64,000 bases of DNA. It comes from JAJDXW01 sp965202895. Its GTDB lineage: Bacteria; Pseudomonadota; Gammaproteobacteria; HK1. Below the pieces are notes generated by a model. That model was not told where the DNA came from. It did no database searches and was given only the letters and a program-made list of their open reading frames with translations. Shown here one piece after another: positions 36,338 to 48,200 of this stretch. Both the position numbers and the translations under genes were made by a program. Numbering within the stretch: the stretch's first letter is position 1; every line of letters starts with the position of its first letter. Location of the stretch: positions 3,782,001-3,846,000 of the forward strand of contig OZ241901.1 in the NCBI GenBank assembly GCA_965202895.1, read 5' to 3'.

Positions 36338-36454
36338 CGGGGCTGGACAGGCAGGGCGGTTCGAACTTCCGTGCGACTTCTCCGCCACCGGTGGGACGGA
36401 CGTGTCAAGGATACTAGAATTCATCGCCCGAACCTGCCACGAAAGGACTGAAAG

Positions 36455-36946
36455 ATGGCCCAGAAGCTCGACGCGGGCGACCGGTTTCCCGACATGACGC
36501 TGACGCTCGCGGGCGGCGGATCGGTCACCCTGCCGGACGGTCTCGATTCCGACTACAACGTCATCCTGTTCTATCGGGGCCATTGGTGACCCTACTGCCG
36601 CCGTCAGTTGGACGGCTTCTCCAGGAACCGGGCGGCGTTGGCGGAGGCCGGGGTCGGCTTCATCCTCGCGGCCAGCGTGGATACCGGCGAGAGGGCCGGA
36701 GAGGTGGCGGGCGATCTCGACTTTCCGGTCGCCGAGGGGGTGACGCGCGCGCAGGCGCGGGCGCTCGACGCATGGTGGGAAGACCGCAGGAGCATCATCC
36801 AGCCGTCCGAGTTCGTGCTGGACCGGGCGGGAAGGGTGGTGACCTCGACCTACAGCTCCGGACCCATCGGGCGCATGGATGCGGAGGACGTGGCGAAGTT
36901 CGTCGCCTTCTACGAACGGCGTAGGCGCGAAGCGGCGAAGGCCTGA
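36455..36946 (+). CDS. Peroxiredoxin-like selenoprotein (UxxC), in-frame TGA read as selenocysteine
   Basis: This is a thioredoxin-fold peroxiredoxin-like protein (AhpC/TSA-related) of 163 residues if the TGA at 36587-36589 (codon 45) is decoded as Sec. The context is FYRGHW-TGA-PYCRRQL, and cysteine homologues have FYRGHWCPYC, so the TGA stands exactly at the catalytic Cys. Coding similarity continues unbroken in the same frame to the stop at 36944-36946 (QPSEFVLDRAGRVVTSTYSS, GPIGRMDAEDV). A SECIS-like hairpin lies at 36600-36616. The ATG at 36455 has AAGGA 7 bases upstream. Elsewhere TGA is used as a stop (for example at hyuB), so this is not a recoded genome. The alternative is a nonsense mutation. 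No selA, selB or selC is in the window. Confidence 0.85.
36600..36616 (+). promoter_or_regulatory. Bacterial SECIS-like hairpin
   Basis: A perfect 6-bp stem (GCCGTC/GACGGC) encloses the 5-base loop AGTTG. The loop begins 16 bases after the TGA and has G in its second position. These fit the published bacterial SECIS rules: loop 16-37 bases from the UGA, and a G within the first two loop bases. Confidence 0.75.
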
Positions 36947-37635
36947 ATCGGAGGTCGTGAGCGGGGCCTTGGCCGCCAACCCGGCGCCCTGAAGGGTATT
37001 CTTCACCCAGGTGCAGGTTCCCGCGCCCTGATGCTCGCGGCGGGAGAAGTGCCGGGCGTTCCACCCCTTGGAGCGCTCCCGGTACGGCGTCTCGGTGCGC
37101 ACCACCCCGTCGGCCGGCGGCGACGCGCCGAGACCTGCCCCAGGCGCTCGTCCGCGAGCCCGTCCCGCCCCTCGTCCTCGCAGCGGTCCACGTTGCGCCG
37201 TAACCCCCCGCTTTCGCGATCCCCGGACGCTGTTCGCAAGCTCTTGATATGGAGAGAAGAGAGCGGGGGTCGAGATATTTCCTACCCCACGGGGACGGGC
37301 CGACTCCACGGTTTCGGGGCGGTTCGAGGGGGTTGGTTGCTGGCGGATTTCAGCCCACGGAGCCACTTGCGCGGGCACGGCGTCCTGGGAACGCGGGCGT
37401 CCCGCCCGCAAATGGGACGGCGAGGCCGCCGCCGATCAATGCGGGCGGGACGCCCGCGTTCCCAGGACGCCGTGCCCAAGAGTGTCCGCGAGAGGCATGC
37501 CCGGCGAAAACCCCACAGCGCACATGCCTCTCCGTGGGGGCGCAGGGTGTCCCCTCGACGGATATCGGGTAGTATCCGCGTCGGGCTTCCGAAGGTCCGC
37601 GAGTTCGCAGTCGCAACAATCGTCGGAGATGGTTG
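36947..37635. other. Intergenic region carrying a palindromic element
   Basis: These 689 bases hold no convincing gene. The notable content is the 38-bp inverted repeat at 37373-37477. The region just before 37636 should hold the promoter of the FN3 autotransporter. Confidence 0.5.
37373..37477. repeat. Large inverted-repeat element, copy 1
   Basis: Two perfect 38-base arms (37373-37410 and 37440-37477) flank a 29-base centre that begins AATGGGACGG. The arm core TCCTGGGAACG and the centre recur at 61103-61195. The element lies between genes and has no coding capacity of its own, so it looks like a dispersed palindromic (REP/MITE-like) element. Confidence 0.75.
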
Positions 37636-40543
37636 ATGGAGCAAGCCCTTCCCGCACCTGCGCAACCGGAACACCAACCGCGCTCCGTTCGGGAGGATCC
37701 CGAGCTTCAGCGGGGCGTGAATCGCCGGACCTCCCACGCCGGGGCCGGCTCGACGCGCCGCCGACGCCTCTCGATCACGCTTCGGGCCGTCGCGGTCCTC
37801 ATCCTGGTCGCGGGGTTCGCGGTGGAGGCCGCGGCACAGTGCACGTTGCCGCTCGGTCACACACCGCCGGAGCTGGTCATCGGCACCGTGACGGTCGAGG
37901 CCCGCGAGGAGAGCCTGCGCGTGTCCTGGAACGCGGTCACCGGGGCCGACCGCTACGTCGTGGAGTGGAAGTCCGGCAGCGAGGTCTACGGCTCCGCCCG
38001 GGAGGCCACTGTTTCGGGCACGAGCTACACCATCGGCGGGCTCACCCCCGGCACCGAGTACACGGTGCGGGTCTTCCCGGCCACAAGAGTCAATCTCGCC
38101 TCTTCACCAGAAGAGCCCGAGGTATGGGCCGTAGTATGCAGCTCCACCCCGTCGACCGAAGTCTCCGGCACGCCGGACGCACCGTTGGGTCAGGTCACCG
38201 GGGTAATGGTCAAGCCCGGCGTTCGGAGCCTGGACGTGTCCTGGAGCGCGGTGGCGGACGCCGACGGCTACAAGGTGCAGTGGAAGCGCAGCGGCGAGGA
38301 CTACGACCCCACCCGCCGGCAGGCCGTCACCACCGTCACCGCAACCGATCCCGGCACGAGCTATACCATCCCGGACCTCGACCCCGGCACCAAGTACACG
38401 GTACGGGTCATCGCCACCCGGGCCCGCGCGGACGACGGCCCACCCTCCGACGAGGTCACCGTGACCACCCGTCGCTTGCCCGCCGTGCAGCCGCCGATGC
38501 CGGGCCGGGTCCCCGCGTGAGTGTCGATCCCGGCGTTCGGAGCCTGGACGTGTCCTGGCGCGAGGTGGCGGACGCCGGCGGCTACAAGGTGCAGTGGAAG
38601 CGCAGCGGCGAGGACTACGACCCCGACCGCCGGCAGGCCGTCACCACCGTCACCGCAACCGATCCCGGCACGAGCTACACCATCCCCGACCTCGACCCCG
38701 GCACCGAGTACACGGTACGGGTCATCGCCACCCGGGCCGGCGCGGACGACGGCCCGCCCTCCGACGAGGTCACCGTGACCACCCTTCGGCCGCTCCTCGT
38801 ATCCATCGCGAGAGAGGCGAGCGTGGTCGAGGGATCCGCGGTAGAGCTCTCGGTGCGGCTCTCCGAATCCTCCCCGGCGACGGTGACGGTGACGTGGACC
38901 ACGATGGACGGCAGGGCGAAGGCGGGCGAGGACTACCGTGCGGAGACGGCCGGCCGCCTGACGTTCGAGCCGGGTGATCGGATGGGGACCCTCCGGGTGC
39001 GAACCCAGGAGGACCGGCGCGCCGAGCCCGTGGAGACGTTCCGGGTGCGGCTGAACGGAGCGACGAACGCGGAGCTGGACCCGGGGGCGGATTCGGCGAC
39101 GGTGACGATCACGGACGACGACGGTACGGAGGCGGTGCGCGGCCGGGCGCTGGGCAAGGTGCTGGCGGCGGCCGGCCGATGGATCGCCGCGGATGCGGTG
39201 CATGTGATCGGGGGGCGGTTCACCGCGCCGGCGGCGGGCGCGGGGCCGGATTCCGGCGCACACGGGCTCGCCCCGGCGGAAACCGGATTCGTGGACCTGC
39301 CCGGATACGGGAGCGGCGTCCATCGGGACGGGCGCAGGGAAGGCGGAGAGCGGCGCTCGGCCGAGGAGCTGCTCACCCGAAGCTGGTTCGACGTCCCGCT
39401 GGGAACGGCGGGAGACGCCGCCGGGGCCGGGGATGCGCCCGCAGGGTGGAGGGTGTGGGCCCGGGGGACCACCGGGGGGTTCGACGGACGGCCGGAGGAC
39501 GGCTTCCGGCTGGACGGCGAGGTGGCCGGAGGGTATCTCGGCCTCGACCACCGCCTGGCGGACGGCGCGCTGGCGGGCGTGGCGGTCGCCCACGATCGGA
39601 GTGGCGTCGATTACGCGATCGACTCGGTGACCACTGGTGAGGTGGACCTGGAGCTGACGAGCGTACTGCCTTGGGCACACTTCAGTCCGCGGTCCAATCT
39701 GGGGGTGTGGGGACTGCTGGGCGTCGGTTGGGGGCAGGCCGAGCTGAAGGACGAAGCCGGCAAGGTGAAGACCGACGTGAAGATGCGGATGGCCGCGGCC
39801 GGCTTGCGGCGGGAAGTGGGGGCGTGGCAGGGGGGCGACGCGGCGCTGAAGGTCGACTGGTTCCTGACCGGATTGGAGGCGGATCCCGCGGCCGGGTTGC
39901 CGAAGACCAGGGGCGACGCGAGACAGCTGCGGCTGGGGCTGGAAGGCCGCCGGCAGGTGGAGACGTCGGCGGTCGCGCGGATGACCTCGAGCCTGGAGAT
40001 CGGCGGGCGCTGGGACGGCGGCGACGCCGGGAAGGGGCTGGGCGTGGAGGTCGGGGCGGGGCTCGCATACTCGGACACCACTCTCGGCCTGGAAGTCGAA
40101 GCACGGGGCCGGTTCCTGCTGGTGCACCAGGAGAAGGCGCTCGACGAATGGGGAGGAAGCCTGACGGTGAAGCTGGACCCCGGGCTGGCCGGGCGCGGGC
40201 CGTGGATGACCTTCGCGCCGGGCTGGAGGGCGGCCGGAACCGGGGTTTGCAGACGTGGAACGGCCCGGAGGCGTTCAGGGCCGGCGGCGGGACCGGTGAA
40301 ACACCGGACCTTTTCCCGGACCGGCTGGATCTGGAAGCGGGCTACGGAGCGCCGGCGCACGGGGGGCTGCTGACGCCCTGGGCCGGGGTGTCGATGGACG
40401 GGTCGGGGACGCGCCACCACCGGCTGGGCGTTCGTCTGGACCTGGGCGGTCGGGCGGAGCTGGGCGTAGAGGGCCGTCGGTCGGCACGGGCCGGCGGGCC
40501 GGACACGAACGAGATCGTGGTCCGCGCCCGGATCGACTGGTAG
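37636..40543 (+). pseudogene. FN3 / Calx-beta autotransporter, split by two frameshifts
   Basis: The intended product is about 968 residues. It has a 50-residue N-terminal extension, then a signal peptide (LSITLRAVAVLILVAGFAVE). Three fibronectin type III domains follow (SLRVSWNAVTGADRYVVEW; twice SLDVSW...GYKVQW). Next are one Calx-beta domain (VVEGSAVELSVRLSESSPAT) and a C-terminal outer-membrane beta-barrel ending RARIDW with the terminal aromatic residue. Two breaks interrupt it. One at about 38505-38520, between FN3 domains 2 and 3, puts a TGA at 38518. The other at about 40230-40250, inside the barrel, lies just before TWNGPEAFRAGG. The barrel resembles that of the giant adhesin at 59.3-60.3 kb. 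It is a surface protein that is now broken, or mis-sequenced. Confidence 0.8.
38215..38784 (+). repeat. Two nearly identical FN3-encoding DNA repeats
   Basis: The 256-base stretch 38215-38470 recurs at 38529-38784 with only a few mismatches, a spacing of 314 bases. Because 314 is not a multiple of three, the second copy is in another frame, matching the frameshift between them. The near identity suggests recent duplication or recombination. Confidence 0.75.
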
Positions 40544-40923
40544 CCGGCGCGCCACCGCGGACCATCGACCAGCGGTTCTTCGAACCGGCAAGACGTTCGA
40601 AGGCGTTCCGTGACCATCACCGGCTCGACCCGCCCCGATACCGGCGCTCGAAGTCGAGGCTCCGAGGTGGATTTCGCCCTCGAAGCTCCCGTCGCCGCGG
40701 TGAAGGCGACGAAGAACGCGGGCGCCCGGGACCTCGGAGGGGTTGCGAGCGCCGCGCGAAGAGGGCCTGTTCACCACTACCCGGCGGCGTCGACGGCGCC
40801 CATCCCGCGGGTGGTGGAGGGTATGCGGATCCTGCCGTGGTCCGATTTTCCGGACCCGCTCCGGCGCGGGGCATGGATCTGCGCGAAGGCTCCGGCGGTG
40901 GAGTGCGAGGTAACGAGGCGACC
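40544..40923. other. Intergenic region
   Basis: No convincing gene, repeat or RNA is seen in these 380 bases between the autotransporter and the homocysteine methyltransferase gene. The end presumably holds the latter's promoter. Confidence 0.45.
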
Positions 40924-41847
40924 ATGACCGACCCACCGATGCGGGCCATCGAGGGCCGGCTGGCCGCGGGCGGGGTGGTCCTGCTCGACGGGGGGACCGG
41001 AACCGAGCTGGAACGGCGCGGCGCGCCGATGCACGGTGCCGTCTGGTGCGCGGCGGCGACCCTCTCGCACGGCGACCTGCTGCGCACCGTCCACGAGGAC
41101 TACGTGCGGGCGGGCGCCTCCGTGATCATCGCCAACACCTACGCCTCGAATCGCCTCATGCTGGAGCCGGCCGGGCTCGGCGGCGAATTCGAGGCCATCA
41201 ACCGGCGCGCGGTCGAGGTCGCGCTCGAGGCGCGCGCTCGGGCGGCCGGCGGCGATGCGGTCGCCGTCGCCGGCTCCATGTCGCACATGCTGCCGATGCG
41301 CCACGATCCCGCCCGGGCGCCGTCGCCCGCCCGGGCCGCGGAATGCTTCTCCGAGATGGCCGAGACCCTCGCCGCGGCCGGCGTCGATCTCATCATCCTG
41401 GAGATGATGTCGAACCCCGACCTCGCGCGCCCCGCCCTCGCCGCCGCGCTCGCCACCGGGCGGCCGGTGTGGGTCGGCTACAGCGCCCGCCGCGGCGCGG
41501 GCGGGGCGCCGGTCCCGTTCCTCCGCACGGACCTCGCTTTCGCGGACTTGCTCGGCGCCGTGCCGCCTTCGCAAGCACCGGTCGCCGGGGTCATGCACAC
41601 CCATGTCGATTTGACGAGCCCGGCGCTCGCGGTGCTGCGCGGGTTCTTCGACGGACCGACCATGGCGTACCCCGACAGCGGCTTCTTCGAGATGCCGAGC
41701 TGGCGTTTCACGGACGTGATCTCCCCGGCGGAGCTCGCGCGCGCGGCGCGGGAATGGTTGGGGGAAGGCGTGCGGGTCGTCGGCGGCTGCTGCGGCCTGG
41801 GCGTCGAGCACGTCGAAGCCCTCGCGGAGATGATCGCCGCCCGGTAG
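40924..41847 (+). CDS. Homocysteine S-methyltransferase family protein
   Basis: This 307-residue TIM-barrel methyltransferase is related to MmuM and betaine-homocysteine methyltransferase and transfers a methyl group to a thiol. Features are LLDGGTGTELERRGAPM near the start, ANTYASNRLML, DLIILEMMSNPD, and the zinc-binding VVGGCCGLGVEHVEAL at the end. The third zinc-ligand position, usually Cys in a GxNC motif before the last third, reads GVMHTHVD here, so a histidine may replace it. The ATG at 40924 is chosen because the conserved N-terminus begins about 15 residues later. It appears as a single gene. Confidence 0.85.
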   Translation: MTDPPMRAIEGRLAAGGVVLLDGGTGTELERRGAPMHGAVWCAAATLSHGDLLRTVHEDYVRAGASVIIANTYASNRLMLEPAGLGGEFEAINRRAVEVALEARARAAGGDAVAVAGSMSHMLPMRHDPARAPSPARAAECFSEMAETLAAAGVDLIILEMMSNPDLARPALAAALATGRPVWVGYSARRGAGGAPVPFLRTDLAFADLLGAVPPSQAPVAGVMHTHVDLTSPALAVLRGFFDGPTMAYPDSGFFEMPSWRFTDVISPAELARAAREWLGEGVRVVGGCCGLGVEHVEALAEMIAAR

Positions 41848-42231
41848 CGCGGTCCCGCGCCGGGGCGGCGTCTTCCGGGCCGGGTACAGGCCGGGGTCGT
41901 CCTCTCCGCCGGGGCCGAGCCTGTCGGCGCGGAGACATGGAGAGCCGGATCGAGGAACAGCAGCTTGCCGTTCGCCGACCGCACTTCGAGCTCGAAATGG
42001 TGGACGAACCATGCCGCCCGCCGGGCTTGCCCGCACGCGGCTCGAAACGATGCGCCGCACGGCCCCGCGGGGGGCCGACCCGGCCCGGCCGGAATACCGG
42101 AGCCTTCGGCCGCGGCTGCTTCGCATCGGTGCGGCGGTGACCCGCAACCCCCGCACCGCGGCGGGGCGGATTTCCAGCGCCGGTCCCGACCAGGCCGTCT
42201 TCCGGCGGCTCGTACAACGGCTCACGGCGGG
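41848..42231. other. Upstream region of the giant adhesin
   Basis: These 384 bases contain no gene I can support. Long open frames exist but follow the general GC pattern. The stretch should contain the promoter for the adhesin at 42232. Confidence 0.45.
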
Positions 42232-45200
42232 ATGAGCCTGAATTCCCCCCCCCCCCCCCCCCCGCGCGCCGGGCTCGACCCGGGGCGGCGCACGACGCCG
42301 TCGAGGGCCGAAAACCCCTTCACCGGCCTGTCCGAGCCGCTCGCCGGTGCCTCCCGCGCTCCATCCGCGATCCGGAAGCCCTCCGGCTCCGACCGACGAA
42401 CACCCCGGAATCGACCATCTCCGGCCTCATGCAATATCCGAGCGGGCGTCCACCCTGAGCCAGGCGACACGAGAGAGGGCGCCGGCGCTGCCCGAGGAGA
42501 GGAGCCGGTGGAGTGGGCTGCATGGTTCGGCCCGGAGGCGATTCGTCCTCCCGCTGCTGACGGCCGCCTGGTTGTGGGCCTTCGCGGCCGACACGGCCGC
42601 GCAGTCGCTGCCGACGCTCTCCATCGATTCGCCGCGCGTCACCGAGGGCCGACGCGGAGAGACGGCCGCGATGACCTTCACGGTCTCGCTGAGCGCGGCG
42701 AGCACCGGGACGGTGACGGTGGCCTACGCGACGGACGGCGCAAACCCGGGGACGGCGACGGCGGGGACCGACTACACGACCTTGTCGCCGGGGACCCTGA
42801 CCTTCGCGGCCGGCGAGACCAGCAGGACGATCACCGTGACGATCACCGGGGACGGGGCGGACGAGTTCCACGAAACGATCCGCGTGACCCTGAGCAACCC
42901 GACGAACGCGGTCCTTTCTTCGACGAGGGCGACGGGCACGGGCACCATCACCGACGACGACGGGCCGCCGACCGTGATGCTGTCCGTCGAGCCGTCGTCC
43001 ATCTCCGAGAACGGCGGAACGGCCACGGTGTCGGTGACTCTCGACGACACCTGGACGAATCTGGTCCGGGTGCGGTTCAGCGACGTGGCCGGCGCCTGGA
43101 CGGTGGGCTCCACGACGATCGACGTGCCCCCGGGTTCGACGACCGGCAGCAGGACGGTGACGATCACCGCGACGGACAACGCGCGCGACGAAGAGGACCG
43201 GGCGTTCACGGTCACCGCAACCGCGTGGGCGTACGTCTTCGCCTCCACGACCGCCCCGGCCCTGGTGCGGGGGGCGCCGCTCACGATCACCGACGACGAC
43301 GACGCCCCGACGGTGGCCTTGACCGCCGCCGACGGCTCCATCCCGGAGAACGGCGGCTCGACGACGATTTCCGCGACCCTGAGCCACGCTTCGAGCCAGC
43401 CGACGACCGTCACCGTCGAGTCGCCGGCGGGGGCGTACTCCACGGGTGCGGACGCGACGATCACCATCCCTGCCGGCAGCACCACGGGTGGGACGGATAC
43501 GGTGACGATCACCGCGGTGAACAACACCCGGGACGAAGCCGACCGTCGCGTGACGGTGACCGGTTCGGCCTCCAACCCCCACGGCGTCGGGGCGGTGACC
43601 GGGGTGAGCATCACGATCACGGACGACGACGGGGCGCCGACGGTCACGCTCTCGCCGTCGCCCTCGACGGTCTCCGAGGCGGGCGGGACCGCTTCGGTGT
43701 CGGCGACCTTGGCCTACGCCTGGGGGTACGACGTCACCGTCACCGTGGGCGCCGTCGCCGGCGCTTGGACCGTGGGGTCCGCGGCCACGATCACGATCCC
43801 CGCGGGTTCGACCACGAGCGCCGGCCGGGTGACGATCACCGCGGTGGACAACCGCCGGCACGAGGCGGCGCGGTCCGTGACGTTGACGGGGACGGCGATC
43901 TATCTGGAGCGGCTGTCGGGATCTCCTCTGCCGGCAAGCCGGAGCGCGTTCGTCTCCGGCGCCGCGTTGACGATCACCGACGACGACCGGCCGGCCGTGA
44001 CGCTGTCGCTTGCGCCGTCGTCCATCTCCGAGAGCGGCGCCTCGAACTCGACCACCGTCACCGCGAGCCTGGATCGGGTGTCCACCGCGGACACCACCGT
44101 CACCGTGTCGGCGACCCCCGGAACGAATGCGGCGGCCGGGGATTTCGTCCTGGGCAGCCAACGGGTGCTGACGATCCCGGCGGGGAGCACGACCAGCACC
44201 GGAACGGTCACGGTGACCGCGGTGGACAATGCGCTCGACGAGCCGGACAAGAGCGTCACGGTCTGGGCGACGGCGGCGAACGGCCTCGGCGCGACCCCGC
44301 CGCGCTCGATGAGTCTGACGATCACCGACGACGATCCGGAGCCCTCCGTGTCGATCTCCTCGCCGACGGTGCTCGAAGGCGACCGCGGCTCGGCGTCCCT
44401 GAGCTACGCGGTGACCTTGAGCGCGGCGAGCGGCCGGCGGGTCACGGTGAGCTACGCGGACGCCGGGACGGGCACGGCGACCTCGGGAACGGACTACACC
44501 GCGCTCACCTCGGGGACCCTGACCTTCGCGGCCGGCGAGACCGGCAGGATGATTTCCGTTTCCGTCACCGGCGACACCGACGACGAGCCGAACGAGACGG
44601 TCGTCCTGCGGTTGAGCGGCGCCTCGGGCGCGGCCGTCGCCACCGCGTCCGGAACGGGAACGATCATCGACGACGACGGCGCGCCGGCGTTCAACGTCGG
44701 GGCAGCCCGGGTGACCGAAGGCGATGGCGGCTCGGCGAGCCTGGTCTTCCCGGTGACCCTGGCGCCGGTGAATGCCGCGGCGGTCACCGTGCGCTACGCC
44801 GAGGGCACGGGCGGCACCGCGACGGCGGGAACGGATTACACCGCGCTGGCCGCGGGCACGCTGACCATCGCGGCCGGGGTCGGGCGGGGGACGATCACGG
44901 TGTCCGTCACCGGGGACGCCACGGACGAGCCCGACGAGACGGTGGTGGTCACGCTCGGCAACGCGTCGGCGGGCGCCGCCATCGGAATCGCGACCGCCAC
45001 CGGCACGATCCGCGACGACGACGACGCGCCGACGGTGAGGCTGGCCGCGGCCGACGCCCGGATCCGGGAGAACGGCGGCGCCACCACGATCTCGGCCACC
45101 CTGAGCCACGCTTCCAGCGAAGCCACCACGGTCACCCTGACGCCGCTCTCCGGCGTCTATACCGTGGGCGCGGATGCGACGATCACGATCCCCGCCGGAG

Positions 45201-48200
45201 CGACCGCGAACGCGGCGGACACGGTCACCGTCACCGGCGTGGGCAACACGACGGATGCGCCGGACCGGGTGGTGACCGTTCCCGGCGTCGCGGCGAACAT
45301 GCAGGGGATCGGCGCGGTGACCGGCGCCCGCCTCACGATCCGCGACGACGATGCCGCGCCGACGGTGACGCTGACCGCGGCCGACGGCTCCATCCCGGAG
45401 AACGGCGGCGCGACGACCGTTTCGGCCACCTTGAGCCACGCCTCCAGCGAGGCCACCACGGTCACGCTGACCCCGCGGGCCGGCGTCTACACCGTGGGCT
45501 CGGACGCGGCGATCACGATCGCCGCCGGAGCGACCGCGAACGCGGCGGACACCGTGGCGATCGCCGCGGTGGACAACCGTCTGGACGAAGCGGACCGGGC
45601 GGTGACGGTCACCGGCTCGGCGGCGAACGCGCACGGGATCGGCGCGGTGACCGGCGCGCGCATCACGATCACCGACGACGAGGTCGCCCCGACGGCGGGC
45701 TGCGGCGTGGCGGGAGTGCGCGTCCGGGTGAACGTTGCGCCGACCGTCATCGGGGAGAACGGCGGCCGGGCGACGATCACGGCGACCCTGCTGGACGCCG
45801 TGCCCCGGACCCTGTACGTGTATTTCACGATCTCCGGCGGGACGCTCGATACCGACTACACCTTGAGCGGAGCGGGCAGCGTCGGTTTCAATCGATTCTT
45901 TGCGCGGGTCGTCACCTTCGCCGCGGGGTCGGCCGCCAACAGCGCGCAGTCCTTCACCCTCTCTCCGACGAACGACTCCGCGACGGGGAACAGGACGCTG
46001 GCCATCTCGGGCAGCTCCAGCACGACCGACGCCCGCGGCTTCACCGTGGATTGTTCCCTCCCGGCGCGGAGCGTCACCATCGTGGACGACGACAGCGCCC
46101 TCGTCGTGAGCCCGGTGAGCGGACAGGCGACGGAGGCGGGCGGGGCCTCCACCTTCACGGTGAAGCTGGTGAGCCGTCCTTCGGCCCCGGTGACGATGAC
46201 GGTGCGGAGCGGCGACGAGAGCGAGGGCACGGCGGGTCCCGGCAGCCTGACCTTCACCGCCTCGACTTGGAACACGGCGCAGACCGTGACGGTGACCGGG
46301 GTGGACGACCAGGTCCACGACGGAACCCGGAGCTACTCGATCCGGCTGGGGGCGCCGAGCAGCACGGACCGGTCGTACAGCCGGCTGGCGCACCAGGACG
46401 TGCCCGTGAGCACGACCGACGACGAATCCCGGCCGACGCTCTCGCTCTCGCTCTCGCCCTCCTCGGTCCCGGAGAACGGCGGGGTCTCCAGGGTGTCGGC
46501 GGCGCTCAGCCACGCCTCCGCCGCCGCGACGCGGATCACCGTCATTCCGCCTCCCGGGCGCGCCTATGCCGTGGGTGCGGACGGTTCGATCACGATCCCG
46601 GCGGGGAGCACCACGAACGGGTCCGACACGGCGACGGTCGTCGCCGTGGACAACCACGTCGACGCGGCCGACGTCGGGGTTCCGTTGGCCGTGCGCGTCG
46701 AGAACGCGCTCGAGGTGACGACCGCCCCGACCCCGGCCCTGCTCATCGAGAACGACGAAGCGGCGCCGGTGGTGACCCTGGCGGTCTCCCCGCGCGCCAT
46801 CTCCGAGAACGGCGGCGTCGGCACGATCACCGCGACCCTGAGCCACGCCTCCAACGCGGCCACCACGATCACCGTGTCGCCGGTGGCCGGGGCGTATACG
46901 GTGGGAGCCGACACCACCATCACGATTCCGGCGCTGAGCACCGTCAGCTCGTCGGACACGGTGACGATCACCGCGGTGGACAACGCGGCGCACCAGGCGG
47001 ACCGCACGGTGAACCTGTCCGCCGCGGCGGCGAACGACCACCGGGTCGGCGCGGTCCGCGGGGCGGTGACGCTGACCGACGACGACGGAGCGCCGACGGT
47101 GTGGCTGGCCGTTTCGCCGGCGACGATCTCCGAGGCGCGGGGCCGGGCCGCCGTCTCGGCGACCTTGGCGAACGCCTGGACGTCGGACGTCACCGTCGTG
47201 GTGGACGCGCGCGAGGGCGCCTACGCCGCCGGCGAAAACTCCATCGTCATCGCCGCGGGTTCGACGGCCAGCGCCGACCGGGTCACCCTGACCGCGCTCG
47301 ACAATTCCCGGGACGAATCCGACCGGACCGTCACGGTGACCGGGCGGGCGAGTTACCGCGCCGGGGAGACGCGGACGACCACCTTCGTGAACGGCGCCTC
47401 CCTGACGATCACGGACGACGACGAGCCGGGCGGCCTTCCGTACGTGTTCATCCGCGGGTCACGCACCAGTGAGCTCTGGGCGGGGACCTCGGGCACGTTC
47501 CCGATCCCCTTCACGGTCGGCCTGACCGCCGGCGCCGGCCCGGGCGGCGTAACCGTGGATTACGCGGTGAACACGAGCCGGAGTTCGGCGGCCGCGGGGT
47601 CGGACTATCGGGCCGGCGGGGATTTTTCCAGCGTCACCCGCGGCGGCCGGACGACCCTGGGCGGGACGCTGACCTTCCGCGAGGGGGAGACGAGCAAGAC
47701 CGTCAATCTGACCGGGCTCGCCGACCGGACGAGCGAGGGGGTCGAGAACGTCGTCGTGGAGATCGGCAACCCGGTGGGCGCCCGGGTGGCCGCGGGGCGC
47801 GCGAGCGCCAGTGCCACGATCTCGGACGGCGCCCTGCCCGCGCTCATCGCAATCGATCCGGCCTCGGTGACGGAAGGCGACAGCGGACGGATTACGTTGC
47901 GGTATCGGATCGCCAACGCCGGCTCCCTGGTAAGCCCGGCGCCGACCGTCCGCTACTCCGACGCCGGCGCCGGCACGGCCACGGTGGGAACCGACTACTC
48001 GGCCGTCACCTCGGGAACGCTCACCTTCTCTCGGCTCGTCCAGTACGTGAACGTCACCGTGCTCGGCGACACGCTCGACGAGAACGACGAGACGATCCTC
48101 CTCCAGTTGAGCGACCCGACGAACGCCGCGTTCCCGGACGGCGCGATCACGATTTCCGGCGCCGGCACGATCCGGGACGACGACCCGCTGCCGAGGCTCT

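Noticed and set aside
36587..36589. TGA read as tryptophan through an alternative genetic code
   Set aside because: TGA clearly ends many neighbouring genes (for example hyuB, the M20-preceding amidohydrolase and the antiporter subunit), so it is a normal stop here.
41965..47472. Long open frame over the first adhesin repeats
   Set aside because: The composition is that of a shifted frame of Calx-beta DNA (Arg/Gly/Asp runs). No signal peptide or domain fits, apart from the ATG at 42232 discussed as a switch.
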